From assembly GCA_019358875.1 (NCBI GenBank), contig JAHHIF010000019.1:61723-125722 (forward strand): a DNA stretch of 64,000 nucleotides, written 5' to 3'. The position numbers were made by a program, and so were the translations under genes. Under the pieces are notes generated by a model, which did no database searches, was not told the DNA's origin, and saw only the letters and a list, made by a program, of their open reading frames with translations. The stretch comes from Symplocastrum torsivum CPER-KK1. Lineage in GTDB: Bacteria; Cyanobacteriota; Cyanobacteriia; Cyanobacteriales; Coleofasciculaceae. Of the stretch, positions 26,358 through 35,494 are shown piece after piece (position 1 is the first letter of the stretch; each line of letters opens with the position of its first letter).

Positions 26358-28043
26358 GTGCTACTCAAGGCTGTCAAAATGCAGGTGGAGACACGGCTAG
26401 AGAGTTCCTTACACAATCGGGTTTATGTCATTCCGGATGCGGATACAAATCCTTCTCAGGTTGAGCATCCTTGGAACATTGACGTTAAATCGGGTTCTAA
26501 ACCCAAGTTTCGCTTGCAAAAAAACACTAACATTATTACGGTATTTGACCAACCGGGGGTTGATGGCAGGTTACTGATTTTAGGCAAGCCTGGGGCTGGC
26601 AAAACTACCATGCTATTAGAGTTAGCCAAAGTCCTGGTGGAACGTGCGGCACAAGACTTAAGTGAACCCGTTCCTATTTTATTGTCCTTATCATCTTGGC
26701 AGAATGACCAACAAAGTATTGCCGATTGGATAGTAGCAGAGCTTAACTCAGGTAAATCTTACAAAGTTCGTCGAGATATCACTAAGCAATGGTTTGAAGA
26801 CGGAGAGATTATTCTCCTATTGGACGGATTGGATGAACTAGCAGCAGAACGACAAGAACAGTGCGTTGTGAAACTTAATGAGTTTTTGCAACCGGGAACC
26901 TGGAGTAGTCCGCTAGTAGTTTGCTCTCGGATTGAAGAGTATCAGCTCTACCCAACTCAATTAGCATTGAATACGTCAGTTGAATTGCAACCCTTCAGCG
27001 AGGAACAAGTTCAAGAGTACCTGCGGCGTACAGATAACGACCAGCTTTGGAACAGTATAAAGGATGACTTAGAGTTAACAAAATTAGCCCAAACGCCATT
27101 TTTATTAAATGTGATAGTGCTTTCCTGTCAAAAACTATCGCAAGCTAAGTGGCAAGAGCTTGAGTCTTCAGAGGAACGCTTGAATTACTTGTTTGCTGCT
27201 TATGTTGAGGTGATGTTGGCAAGGAAGTATGAGAGGAAACGCCCTAGTCATGAAATAACTAAACGTTGGTTGGGCTGGCTAGCTCTTAAGTTAATCGAGC
27301 AAAATGAGACAGAGTTTTTTATTGAAAAAATGCAGCCAACGTGGCTGGAGGATAGGAGGCATGAACAAATTTATCGGCTGATTGTCAGGCTGATTGGAGG
27401 AATCAGAACATCTGAAATCCTTCAATTAAATTGGAAAACTTTTTGGTGGAAAGGGCTGATTGGAGCGCTGCTTGGAGCGCTGCTTGGAGGGCTGATTCTG
27501 GGGCTGAATGAAGGGCTGAATGAAGGGTTGAATGAAGGGCTGATTGTCGGGCTGATTGGAGCGCTGATTGGAGCGCTGCTTGGAGGGCTGGGTAGAGGGC
27601 TGATTGAAGGATTGAAGAGTTCAGAAATCGAAACAAGAACAAGTCCGAACCAAGGTATCCGCGCATCACTTAAAAATGCTGTAATTACCGGGCTGATTGG
27701 AGCGCTGAGTCTCGCGCTGATTGGAGGGCTGAGTTTCGGGCTGATGGGAGCGCTGATTGAGGGGCTGCGTTTCGGGCTGATGGGATGGCTGCGTTTCTGG
27801 CTGATGGAATGGCTGCGTTTCTGGCTAATTTTCGGGCTGATTTTCGGGCTTATCAATGGGGGGATAGCTTGTATCCAACATTTCAGCTTACGTCTTATCC
27901 TCTACAGCAATGGTCATATTCCCTGGAATTATGCTCGCTTCTTAGACTACGCTACTAACCGACTATTCCTGCAACGAGTAGGAGGCGGCTATCGCTTCAT
28001 GCACGACCTCTTGCGTCAACACTTCGCCACTAACTATCGCTAA
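26358..28043 (+). CDS. NACHT NTPase with glycine-rich membrane repeats
   Basis: The 561 aa from GTG 26358 hold Walker A GKPGAGKTT (residues 76-84) and Walker B ILLLDGLDE (152-160). After the NTPase and its helical lid come two blocks of hydrophobic Gly/Leu/Ile repeats (about residues 365-415 and 440-500), probably membrane helices. A conserved end follows: CIQHFSLRLILYSNG, IPWNYARFLDYATNRLFLQR and RFMHDLLRQHFA. In-frame sequence upstream to 26268 also reads as family linker (NYSQRDPKAVLLKAV), so the true product probably starts at 25848 if the TGA is read. Proteins of this type are NLR-like sensors that oligomerise on infection. Confidence 0.85.
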   Translation: MLLKAVKMQVETRLESSLHNRVYVIPDADTNPSQVEHPWNIDVKSGSKPKFRLQKNTNIITVFDQPGVDGRLLILGKPGAGKTTMLLELAKVLVERAAQDLSEPVPILLSLSSWQNDQQSIADWIVAELNSGKSYKVRRDITKQWFEDGEIILLLDGLDELAAERQEQCVVKLNEFLQPGTWSSPLVVCSRIEEYQLYPTQLALNTSVELQPFSEEQVQEYLRRTDNDQLWNSIKDDLELTKLAQTPFLLNVIVLSCQKLSQAKWQELESSEERLNYLFAAYVEVMLARKYERKRPSHEITKRWLGWLALKLIEQNETEFFIEKMQPTWLEDRRHEQIYRLIVRLIGGIRTSEILQLNWKTFWWKGLIGALLGALLGGLILGLNEGLNEGLNEGLIVGLIGALIGALLGGLGRGLIEGLKSSEIETRTSPNQGIRASLKNAVITGLIGALSLALIGGLSFGLMGALIEGLRFGLMGWLRFWLMEWLRFWLIFGLIFGLINGGIACIQHFSLRLILYSNGHIPWNYARFLDYATNRLFLQRVGGGYRFMHDLLRQHFATNYR

Positions 28044-28049
28044 TCCCTG

Positions 28050-30053
28050 ATGAAGCAGGATAACAGAGATAACAGTAAAAATTGGCAAACCACTAATACA
28101 GGTGGAACCAATTACGTTGGCGAGATTCACTTTCACGGAAATGAGCAAAATTCACCGTTAACCCAACAAGAGTACCGCAACCGTCAGGCTTTACTTACTA
28201 AGGTCAAGAACTTTTGGGTCAAAGGTGTTTTAGAAAAATCTCTGTACAACCAAGTGCTGCTCGAACTGGGTTTGGAGGAACGACTTGATGCTGTTGCTAA
28301 TCCTTGGAGTGTGGTTTTAGAAATTGAGGAGTCTTTGCATCAACCTCTCCCTGATGGGGCAAAGGTAATTGATATCTTTGAGCAAATAGGAGAAGGACGA
28401 ACGCTGCTGATTTTAGGGGAACCAGGAGCCGGTAAAACTACAACTTTACTAGAACTAGCCTGCAATTTGATTGCTCGTGCAGAACAGGATGTCAATCACC
28501 TAATTCCGGTTATATTCAACCTCTCCTCTTGGGCTAATAAGCGGCAAAAAATTGCAGATTGGTTGATAGAAGAACTGAATACTAAGTATCAGGTTCCTAA
28601 AAAAATTGGACAGCATTGGGTTAACCAACAGCAACTACTCCTGCTATTAGATGGATTGGATGAAGTTCAGGCTGAACATCGAAACCAGTGTGTTTCTCAG
28701 ATCAATGCATTTCATCAGGAGTATAGCCCTGAAATTATTGTTTGTAGTCGTATGAAAGACTACGAAAACCTCTCGAACCGTTTAAATTTTCAAGGTGCAG
28801 TTTATGTAAGGTCGCTCACCAAAGAACAAGTCTATCACTACCTAGCTAGTTTAAGTGCTGACCTGGTAGGATTGAGAGCTTTGCTTGAAAGGGATATGGT
28901 ACTACAGGAGTTAGCCAAATCCCCCTTAATGCTTAATATTATGGTTATAGCTTACCAAGGAATAGCTGTTAAAGACTTGCCTAAAATAGACTTGGCGGAA
29001 GAACGTCGCTTGCAGCTATTCGATGCTTACGTTGAGCGGATGTTCAAACGACGTTTGGTTAGCCAACACTACTCAAAAGCACAAGTGATGCGTTGGTTGA
29101 CTTGGCTAGCAAAGCGGATGAAACAAAAGTCTCAAACAATATTTTTAATTGAGAGGATGCAACCAAGTTGGCTACAAAATAAGAATCAAAAAATAAAATA
29201 TCGAATTGGAACTGCACTAATTGCTGGGCTAAGTTTTGGATTGAGTTTTGGACTGCTTGGTCAGCTCATTTTTGGAATACGTGACGTTTGGCAATCTGGT
29301 TTACTTTATAGGTTGATTGACAGGTTGATTGACGGACTAATTATTGGAATAGTTGATGCGCTTGTTGTTGCGCTAGCATTAATTCTTGGACTCGTTAGAG
29401 AAAAGATCAAAACAGTTGAAACCCTGAAATGGTCTTGGAGGAAGGCAAGAAATGGTCTCCTATGTTGGATGATTCTTGGATTTACTTTGGGATTGATTGC
29501 TGGATTAACTATTGAGCTGATTGATAAATTCTTTTTTAGAACTGAGCTGGAGCAAATTGCTAAACCTGGTCTAGTAGAGATTGTTAGGCTATTTGATGGA
29601 GTTCTTGGGTTAATTGCAGGGCTGACTTATGGGCTGACCAATGGACTAGGTGGCTCGGAAATAGAGACAAAAACAATTCCTAACCAGGCTATCTGGATGT
29701 CAGCTATGAGTGCTAAGATTTTCGGGCTAGTTGGCGGGTTAATTGGTGGAATAGTTGGCGGGTTAAGTAGTGGGCTAGTTGGTGATTTAACTGTTGGAAT
29801 AATTGATGGGCTGATTATTGGTTTGGTTGTTGGATTAATTGGTGGAGGTGGTTTAGCCTGCATAAAACATTTTACCTTGCGTCTTATCCTTTACTTCAAT
29901 AATTACATCCCCTGGAACTATGCCTGCTTCCTTGACTACGCCGCAGAACGTATTTTCCTGCAAAAAGTTGGTGGTGGTTACATCTTCACCCATCGAATGC
30001 TGATGGAACACTTTGCCCAAATGGAACTTGAAGTTGAGCGCAAGTCCAGTTAG
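28050..30053 (+). CDS. NACHT NTPase paralogue with N-terminal GGTNYVGEIHF motif
   Basis: The 667-aa product follows seven bases after the first NACHT. Its N-terminus carries NWQTTNTGGTNYVGEIHF, then the linker YRNRQALLTKVKNFWVKG, Walker A LGEPGAGKTTT (residues 122-132) and Walker B LLLLLDGLDE (196-205). Hydrophobic repeats at about residues 390-465 and 540-610 are followed by CIKHFTLRLILYFNN, NYACFLDYAAERIFLQK and FTHRMLMEHFAQ. No helical effector domain precedes the motif, unlike the first paralogue, so it may borrow one through motif-motif interaction. The two NACHT genes form one operon. Confidence 0.88.
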   Translation: MKQDNRDNSKNWQTTNTGGTNYVGEIHFHGNEQNSPLTQQEYRNRQALLTKVKNFWVKGVLEKSLYNQVLLELGLEERLDAVANPWSVVLEIEESLHQPLPDGAKVIDIFEQIGEGRTLLILGEPGAGKTTTLLELACNLIARAEQDVNHLIPVIFNLSSWANKRQKIADWLIEELNTKYQVPKKIGQHWVNQQQLLLLLDGLDEVQAEHRNQCVSQINAFHQEYSPEIIVCSRMKDYENLSNRLNFQGAVYVRSLTKEQVYHYLASLSADLVGLRALLERDMVLQELAKSPLMLNIMVIAYQGIAVKDLPKIDLAEERRLQLFDAYVERMFKRRLVSQHYSKAQVMRWLTWLAKRMKQKSQTIFLIERMQPSWLQNKNQKIKYRIGTALIAGLSFGLSFGLLGQLIFGIRDVWQSGLLYRLIDRLIDGLIIGIVDALVVALALILGLVREKIKTVETLKWSWRKARNGLLCWMILGFTLGLIAGLTIELIDKFFFRTELEQIAKPGLVEIVRLFDGVLGLIAGLTYGLTNGLGGSEIETKTIPNQAIWMSAMSAKIFGLVGGLIGGIVGGLSSGLVGDLTVGIIDGLIIGLVVGLIGGGGLACIKHFTLRLILYFNNYIPWNYACFLDYAAERIFLQKVGGGYIFTHRMLMEHFAQMELEVERKSS

Positions 30054-30091
30054 ATGAACTCATGAAATTTATCAGGTAGACGTGAAAGATA

Positions 30092-30337
30092 ATGAGTGAG
30101 CCGCAAATTCACGACCTTGGCATGACTGATACAGAGTATGCAACTCTTGCAGCAAAGGGTTATGAGCCTCTATTGGAGCTTCAAATCATAGCTATAGGTG
30201 AAGCCCCTTCTCAAGCCCGGAAACTGACAAAAGTTGTGGGATTGCTAAAGGACAAGCCACCAAAAACTGATGAGGAGTGGAGTGAGTTCATGACAGCCTG
30301 GGAAGATGCTTGTCAGGAAAGACCGTTGGAAGCATGA
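30092..30337 (+). CDS. Small acidic hypothetical protein
   Basis: An 81-aa product rich in Glu, Ala and Lys (for example LAAKGYEPLLELQIIAIGEA). No family is recognised. ATG at 30092 has GAAAGA a few bases upstream. It lies 38 bases after the second NACHT gene and may be the last gene of that operon. Confidence 0.5.
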   Translation: MSEPQIHDLGMTDTEYATLAAKGYEPLLELQIIAIGEAPSQARKLTKVVGLLKDKPPKTDEEWSEFMTAWEDACQERPLEA

Positions 30338-30549
30338 ATTGATTCAACGATATTCCTCCAGGCTTTCATCCATCATCTAGAGCTAGCTACTTCTAAGATA
30401 CAACCTTCATTCCATTCTTCTGATGTTAAGTCGAAGCGCAATCTATTTAAAAAGTCAATGTCTGAACAGCATAGACATTGACTAGCCATTGATGGGAGGC
30501 TAATTTTTGCTGTAATTATTTGGCATAAGCACATCCTCCCCTTAAATTC

Positions 30550-31014
30550 ATGATTGATAAAGCTCATTTAGAAAATCAACTTACTCCTTATGCAAAGGCT
30601 CCAGTTTACTACCCAGACTCCCTTGACCCAATTTTCATTAAGTACATGAAAAAACAGCATAAGAAAATCGAAAAATCTTCCAATCCTATAGATTCATGGT
30701 TATATCTTATAGAAGGGAATATTAGAGTTATTTACACTGTATTGGTACAAAATAATATTCCTGCAATAGTTAAACACGGAAGTTTAGACTGGAGCAATAA
30801 AGGTGATTTTCCGCCTACTCTTACCCTTCATTGGTGGATAGATGTAGATCCATACCGCATTGATTATAGAGGAAGAGATTGGTATAGTTTCAATCCTTCA
30901 AGTAAACCCATAATTGAACAAGTTCCTTATGGTGTTTTTATTCCTAGTGATTTTCCTCTCGTTTCCTATAAATTTGAAAGAGTTGAAGAACTTCCTCCTT
31001 TGAGATTTAGATGA
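30550..31014 (+). CDS. Hypothetical protein, 154 aa
   Basis: Unrecognised, soluble, with many aromatic residues (TLHWWIDVDPYRIDYRGRDW, SFNPSSKPIIEQVPYG). This suggests a compact beta-rich fold of the immunity-protein or DUF type. ATG at 30550 follows a TTAAATTC spacer without a strong RBS. It stands alone between the NACHT operon and the hydrolase. Confidence 0.5.
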   Translation: MIDKAHLENQLTPYAKAPVYYPDSLDPIFIKYMKKQHKKIEKSSNPIDSWLYLIEGNIRVIYTVLVQNNIPAIVKHGSLDWSNKGDFPPTLTLHWWIDVDPYRIDYRGRDWYSFNPSSKPIIEQVPYGVFIPSDFPLVSYKFERVEELPPLRFR

Positions 31015-31233
31015 ATACTTTAAATCCCTTAGTAATGTTACCTGGCACAAAGAAATGCTCAGCTTAATCTCATGGACGATATTCTGGTTCAGGTCGTCAA
31101 GCGTCCGCACGTCGCGGTTTATATTTCGTAACTTTATAAACGGCTAACTGACCGGAAATTATTTCTTAGTATTGAAGTTATCTACAAGGCAATGAACTGA
31201 ATTTTGCATAATATTAGATAACGGAGTATTAAA

Positions 31234-32103
31234 GTGTCTCAAAAAATAACAGTAGCCATTATTCATGGTATTGGTACGGCAAACGAAGACTTTGTTGATG
31301 AAACGAAGCCTGATAAATTTGCTGGCGGCATTGCTAAACCACTAAAATCTCGGTTTGCAGCTTTAATGGGAGAAACGCTAGAGGATACAGATTCAAAACT
31401 AAAGATTAAGCCTGTGTACTGGGCACCAATTCTTCAACGTCCTCAAAATGAACTGTGGGATAGGCTAGAAGTTAAAAACTTAAGCAGCTTCTTTAAATTA
31501 CGTGAATTTGTGTTTCACTCTTTAGCAGATAGTATTGGTTACCAGATTACTCCTTCAAAAAGAAATATCTATGATCAAGTACATGAGAAGTTTGCTGAAA
31601 CTCTTCAAGAGCTAGCAAAAGATGGCGATGAAAAAGCTCCACTATGTATTATTGCTCATAGCCTCGGTTCCGTGATAGCGAGTAACTACATTTGGGATTT
31701 ACAAAACAAGAAGGCAAATATAGAAATTGGCAATACATCCTTAGAGAAGGGAGAAACGTTTGCCTTGTTCTACACCTTTGGTAGCCAAATCGCTCTTTGG
31801 AGACTGCGATACGACGACTTTGGTACACCTATTACAGTCCCTTCACCGGAACTCTCAAAGCATTATCAAAACCTTAAAGGAGAGTGGCTTAATTTCTATG
31901 ATAGGGATGATGTACTTGGATATCCTATCAAAAATATAAATGAAGAATACAAGAAAGTTGTTACCCGCGATATAGAAGTTAAGTCTGGCAATTTTCCCTC
32001 CGAATGGACACCTCTCTCTCATAATGGATATTGGACAGATAGTGAGGTTGTTGAACCGATTGCTCAAGGTCTTGTCAACGCATGGAAGAGTGCCTACCTG
32101 TAA
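31234..32103 (+). CDS. Alpha/beta hydrolase, lipase-like
   Basis: The 289-aa product has the oxyanion strand VAIIHGIGTA and the nucleophile elbow IIAHSLGSVIAS (Ser in AHSLGS). Asp and His candidates follow later (FYDRDDVLGYP, SHNGYW). The outline resembles short lipase-like or PGAP1-like hydrolases, which also occur as effectors in defence islands. There is no signal peptide, so it is cytoplasmic. GTG at 31234 is the start, with GGAG ten bases upstream. No partner is evident. Confidence 0.75.
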   Translation: MSQKITVAIIHGIGTANEDFVDETKPDKFAGGIAKPLKSRFAALMGETLEDTDSKLKIKPVYWAPILQRPQNELWDRLEVKNLSSFFKLREFVFHSLADSIGYQITPSKRNIYDQVHEKFAETLQELAKDGDEKAPLCIIAHSLGSVIASNYIWDLQNKKANIEIGNTSLEKGETFALFYTFGSQIALWRLRYDDFGTPITVPSPELSKHYQNLKGEWLNFYDRDDVLGYPIKNINEEYKKVVTRDIEVKSGNFPSEWTPLSHNGYWTDSEVVEPIAQGLVNAWKSAYL

Positions 32104-32150
32104 CATAGATACAATTGCTATTTAAACCTGAATATCATGGTATATAACCT

Positions 32151-34379
32151 TTAGCTAATAAGATTTAAACGCCAATTCAGTAGAGTGTAACGCTGTTGAT
32201 CTTTGACCTGTCTAACAGCTAGGGTAATTGCTTTCTGTTGACCAACAATGACAGCTAACTGCTTTGCACGAGTTAATCCTGTGTAGAGTAAGTTACGGCT
32301 CAACATTGGGTAGTGCTGCATAAACATCGGCAGAATTACCACAGGATATTCCGAGCCTTGGCTTTTATGAATCGAAATGCTCCAGGCGAGAGCGAGTTCA
32401 TTTAAGTCAGCGTAATCATAGCTTACCTGCCGCTCAGCAAACTCAACTGTAACTTCTTGTTCCTCTAAATCAATGTGAGAAATAACTCCCATATCACCGT
32501 TGAAGATCTCACGGTTGTAGTCGTTCTTTTTTTGAATCACACGGTCGCCTACCCGTAGAATTGTTCCACCTCTAACAATCTCTATCTTGGCTTTACTAGG
32601 TGGATTGATTAATTGTTGCAACACTATATTGAGATTCTTCGTTCCTACGTCCCCCCGTGTCATAGGACACAAGACCTGCACATCAGTAGCTGGATTAAAG
32701 CCTACATCGGGAATCAGGTTAGCTACTAATTTCTGAATAGCTTGTACACCCTCTAATGGCTCTGATGCCTCAAACCACAAACAATCAGACTGTGGTTCGT
32801 TAGAGATTGGTTCAAGAGTAGGGTACTGCCCTTGATTAATAGAGTGGGCATTTGTGATGATTTTACTGGTTTGGGCTTGGCGGAAGACTTGTGTAAGTCT
32901 TACTACAGGCACTCGCTCACTTATAATTAAATCTCGTAATACTTGACCGGGACCAACACTAGGCAACTGATCAATATCTCCTACCAGTAAAAGTTGAGCA
33001 TCTTGGGAAATAGCCTTTAATAAGGAGTTAGCTAAAAACAAATCCATCATTGATGATTCATCAACCACAATAGCCTGTGCTGGAATAGGATTTTCCTGAT
33101 TCCGTTTAAAGCTAAAGGTCTTCGGATCGAACTCCAATAGTCGATGCAGGGTTTTAGCCTCCATCCCTGTCATCTCGCTGAGACGCTGAGCAGCCCGTCC
33201 GGTGGGTGAAGCTAAAGCAATAGATTTGCCCATTGCTTTCCAAAGGGCAACAATGGTACGAGTGGTAAACGTCTTTCCTGTTCCAGGGCCACCTGTAAGA
33301 ATTAGAATTCTTGAAGAGGCTGCTGTCTCTACAGCTTTCTGTTGCTGAGTTGAGAGTTCAATTCCTGTTTTCTCGATAAATCGCTCAATCCAGCGTTGAA
33401 CACGATGTAAGTCTACTGTAACCGGAAGCTCTAGAAGTGACAGAAACCGTTTAGCCAGATGCTTCTCTGTGTGAAAGAATTCAGGTTTGTAGCAGAGCAA
33501 CTGACTTTCATAACCACCAGCCTCATCCTCAATGACCAGTTCTTGTTCCTGTACCATCTGAGTTGTTAGCCTCAGAAATTGCTCTGGTTTGGGTTGATGG
33601 TCTGGAAGTGTTAACAGTTTCACTGCTGCTTTTACAAGTTCAGTTTGGGGTAGAAAACAATGTCCATTTTCAGAAGCTTCACCCAAGACATGAATGATTC
33701 CGCAACGGTATCGGAAGTCACAGTTGGGTGCGATTCCCATATTCCGAGCAATTGTATCGGATGTAATGAAGCCAATACCGTAGACATCCTTAGCTAATTG
33801 ATATGGGTTTTCTGTAACAGTAGTAATCGAATTATCGCCGTACTGTTTGTAAATCTTTACTGCATAGGTAGTCGAAACCCCATGACTTTGAAGGAAAATC
33901 ATGACTTCCTTGATAGCTTTCTGACTTTCCCAAGCACTCTGAATTAACTTAATTTTCTTTTTACCTATACCAGGTACTTCAATAAGACGGTGTATTTGAT
34001 TTTCAATAATATCAAGAGTTTCTAATCCGAAATGGGCAACAACTCTTTTAGCCGTGACTGGTCCTACTCCCTTGATTAAACCACTACCTAGATACTTCTC
34101 AATACCCGTTAAAGTTGCTGGTTTTGTTTCTCGGTATCGGGTAACTTGGAATTGAGAACCATATTGAGGGTGGTCTTTCCAAAAACCAGTTAGTTGTAGT
34201 GTCTGACCAGATTGAATATTAGCGAAGCTGCCAACGATAGTAATTAGTTCACTGATTTGAGGAGCTTTTATACGAGCAACAGTGTAGCCAGAATCCTCAG
34301 AGTGGTAGGTCAAACGCTCCACTACTCCCTGAATATCTTCAGGCTGAGGTTGTTGTTGTGAAGGAGCTTGCTCACGCAT
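32151..34379 (-). CDS. RecD2-type DNA helicase
   Basis: The 742-aa product matches the RecD2 family of SF1B 5'-3' helicases. It has an OB-fold N-terminus (DIQGVVERLTYHSEDSGYTV), helix-hairpin-helix repeats (IKGVGPVTAKRVVAHFG, VPGIGKKKI), Walker A LTGGPGTGKTFTT, VVDESSMMD and a UvrD-like C-terminus LAWSISIHKSQGSEYPVVIL. It is the last gene of the recombinase operon, overlapping the coiled-coil gene by one base (TAATG). A RecD2 helicase joined to a recombinase operon suggests help in excision or replication of the island; a host-type repair role is the alternative. Confidence 0.9.
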   Translation of the reverse strand: MREQAPSQQQPQPEDIQGVVERLTYHSEDSGYTVARIKAPQISELITIVGSFANIQSGQTLQLTGFWKDHPQYGSQFQVTRYRETKPATLTGIEKYLGSGLIKGVGPVTAKRVVAHFGLETLDIIENQIHRLIEVPGIGKKKIKLIQSAWESQKAIKEVMIFLQSHGVSTTYAVKIYKQYGDNSITTVTENPYQLAKDVYGIGFITSDTIARNMGIAPNCDFRYRCGIIHVLGEASENGHCFLPQTELVKAAVKLLTLPDHQPKPEQFLRLTTQMVQEQELVIEDEAGGYESQLLCYKPEFFHTEKHLAKRFLSLLELPVTVDLHRVQRWIERFIEKTGIELSTQQQKAVETAASSRILILTGGPGTGKTFTTRTIVALWKAMGKSIALASPTGRAAQRLSEMTGMEAKTLHRLLEFDPKTFSFKRNQENPIPAQAIVVDESSMMDLFLANSLLKAISQDAQLLLVGDIDQLPSVGPGQVLRDLIISERVPVVRLTQVFRQAQTSKIITNAHSINQGQYPTLEPISNEPQSDCLWFEASEPLEGVQAIQKLVANLIPDVGFNPATDVQVLCPMTRGDVGTKNLNIVLQQLINPPSKAKIEIVRGGTILRVGDRVIQKKNDYNREIFNGDMGVISHIDLEEQEVTVEFAERQVSYDYADLNELALAWSISIHKSQGSEYPVVILPMFMQHYPMLSRNLLYTGLTRAKQLAVIVGQQKAITLAVRQVKDQQRYTLLNWRLNLIS

Positions 34380-35494
34380 TAATAATCTACATCTGGAATC
34401 TCAGGTTGTTTTGTAGCGTGTTTCTTTGCTTCGGCAAAATTCTTCTTTTCCTGAGAGCGTTCAGAAGCCTCCAGTTCAGTAACCCGATTAAAAAGACGTT
34501 GATTTTGTTTCTTTAACTCTTCATTTTCTACTTCAAGTGATTCTATTGCTAGGGATTTAGCTTGAAATTCTCTATTCTTGGTATTCAAACGCTTAATGTC
34601 TCTCTGTTGAGCTAAGATTTTCTCTCTCAACTCTGCCTCTGAAAACCCACCTACCTCCTTTAATAAGTTTCTTAAATCAAGATTCTCAGCTTCCAACTTT
34701 TCTACTGATTTCTTCTGCTTGGATTGTTCATCGAACTCATGTTTTTCTGAGGTGGTAGATTGCTCATCAGCTATGTTAGGTGTCCATTCTTCCTTGAGTG
34801 CTTTCATCAGACATGCTGCTAGGCTGCCAACGTCATGTATGCTGCGGTATTGCTCGAATGCCTCGATTGCCTTAAGTACAGCTTCTTGTGAATGCCGAGG
34901 AATCTCTTGGCGCAGTGTTGAGTTGAGCTTGATGCCAGTTTGCTTCAGCGCTGCTTCAATCTGGACAGACATATTTTGAACAGGCAGATTAACCACCTTT
35001 TCTTGGGATGCCTGGGATGCCTGTAGTGTTGCCCACAACTCCCGACTCTGTGTCCGCAAGCGCTCCACCTCGTCTTCTAAATCTACAACTCGTGCTACTT
35101 GGGCTAGCAGCTCTTTGTTAGCTCTGCGCTGCTCCTCAAGTTGTTGCTGCAAGCGACGGTTCAATAACCTTAACCGCTCTAGATCTTTAACTTCAGCGCT
35201 AAGCTGACGTACAGTGCGCGATTTTTTGGTAGATTCCTGTTGCTTCCGCTTCGCTATCTCTATTTCATACGCTAAGTGCTTGTTAACAAAACCGACACTA
35301 AAACCAGTACGTCGAGCAACTTCATTTTGACTGATGGTTACACCTTGAGCTAGCATCTCCTCAATAACATCGTGAGCAAGAGCGACCTTCTCCTCCCTTT
35401 CATTAGCAAACCGTTCCCGCACCTGCTGCCCATGACGGCTGCGTTCTGCTTCATCCCAATTGCGCTGAACTTGTCGTTGTATCTTCTCGCTCAT
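34379..35494 (-). CDS. Coiled-coil DNA-binding protein of the recombination module
   Basis: The 371-aa product has an N-terminal HTH-like part (EEMLAQGVTISQNEVARRTG, then FSVGFVNKHLAYEIE), followed by two long coiled coils (LRLLNRRLQQQLEEQRRANK and LEVENEELKKQNQRLFNRV). ATG 35494 is preferred to the TTG at 35515 because GGAG precedes it. It overlaps the third recombinase gene by 44 bases. Position and outline match TnpC of Tn554 or the fourth gene of GInt modules, a partner that binds DNA with the recombinases. KfrA/partition-like proteins look similar, so the call rests mainly on context. Confidence 0.75.
   Translation of the reverse strand: MSEKIQRQVQRNWDEAERSRHGQQVRERFANEREEKVALAHDVIEEMLAQGVTISQNEVARRTGFSVGFVNKHLAYEIEIAKRKQQESTKKSRTVRQLSAEVKDLERLRLLNRRLQQQLEEQRRANKELLAQVARVVDLEDEVERLRTQSRELWATLQASQASQEKVVNLPVQNMSVQIEAALKQTGIKLNSTLRQEIPRHSQEAVLKAIEAFEQYRSIHDVGSLAACLMKALKEEWTPNIADEQSTTSEKHEFDEQSKQKKSVEKLEAENLDLRNLLKEVGGFSEAELREKILAQQRDIKRLNTKNREFQAKSLAIESLEVENEELKKQNQRLFNRVTELEASERSQEKKNFAEAKKHATKQPEIPDVDY

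Noticed and set aside
27403..27856. Long minus-strand frames opposite the first NACHT gene
   Set aside because: They are shadows of the glycine/leucine repeat codons and read as meaningless Ser-Pro-Ile runs.
30373..30567. 64-codon minus-strand frame between small island genes
   Set aside because: Its C-terminal part looks slightly protein-like, but the start overlaps the next gene and no support was found.
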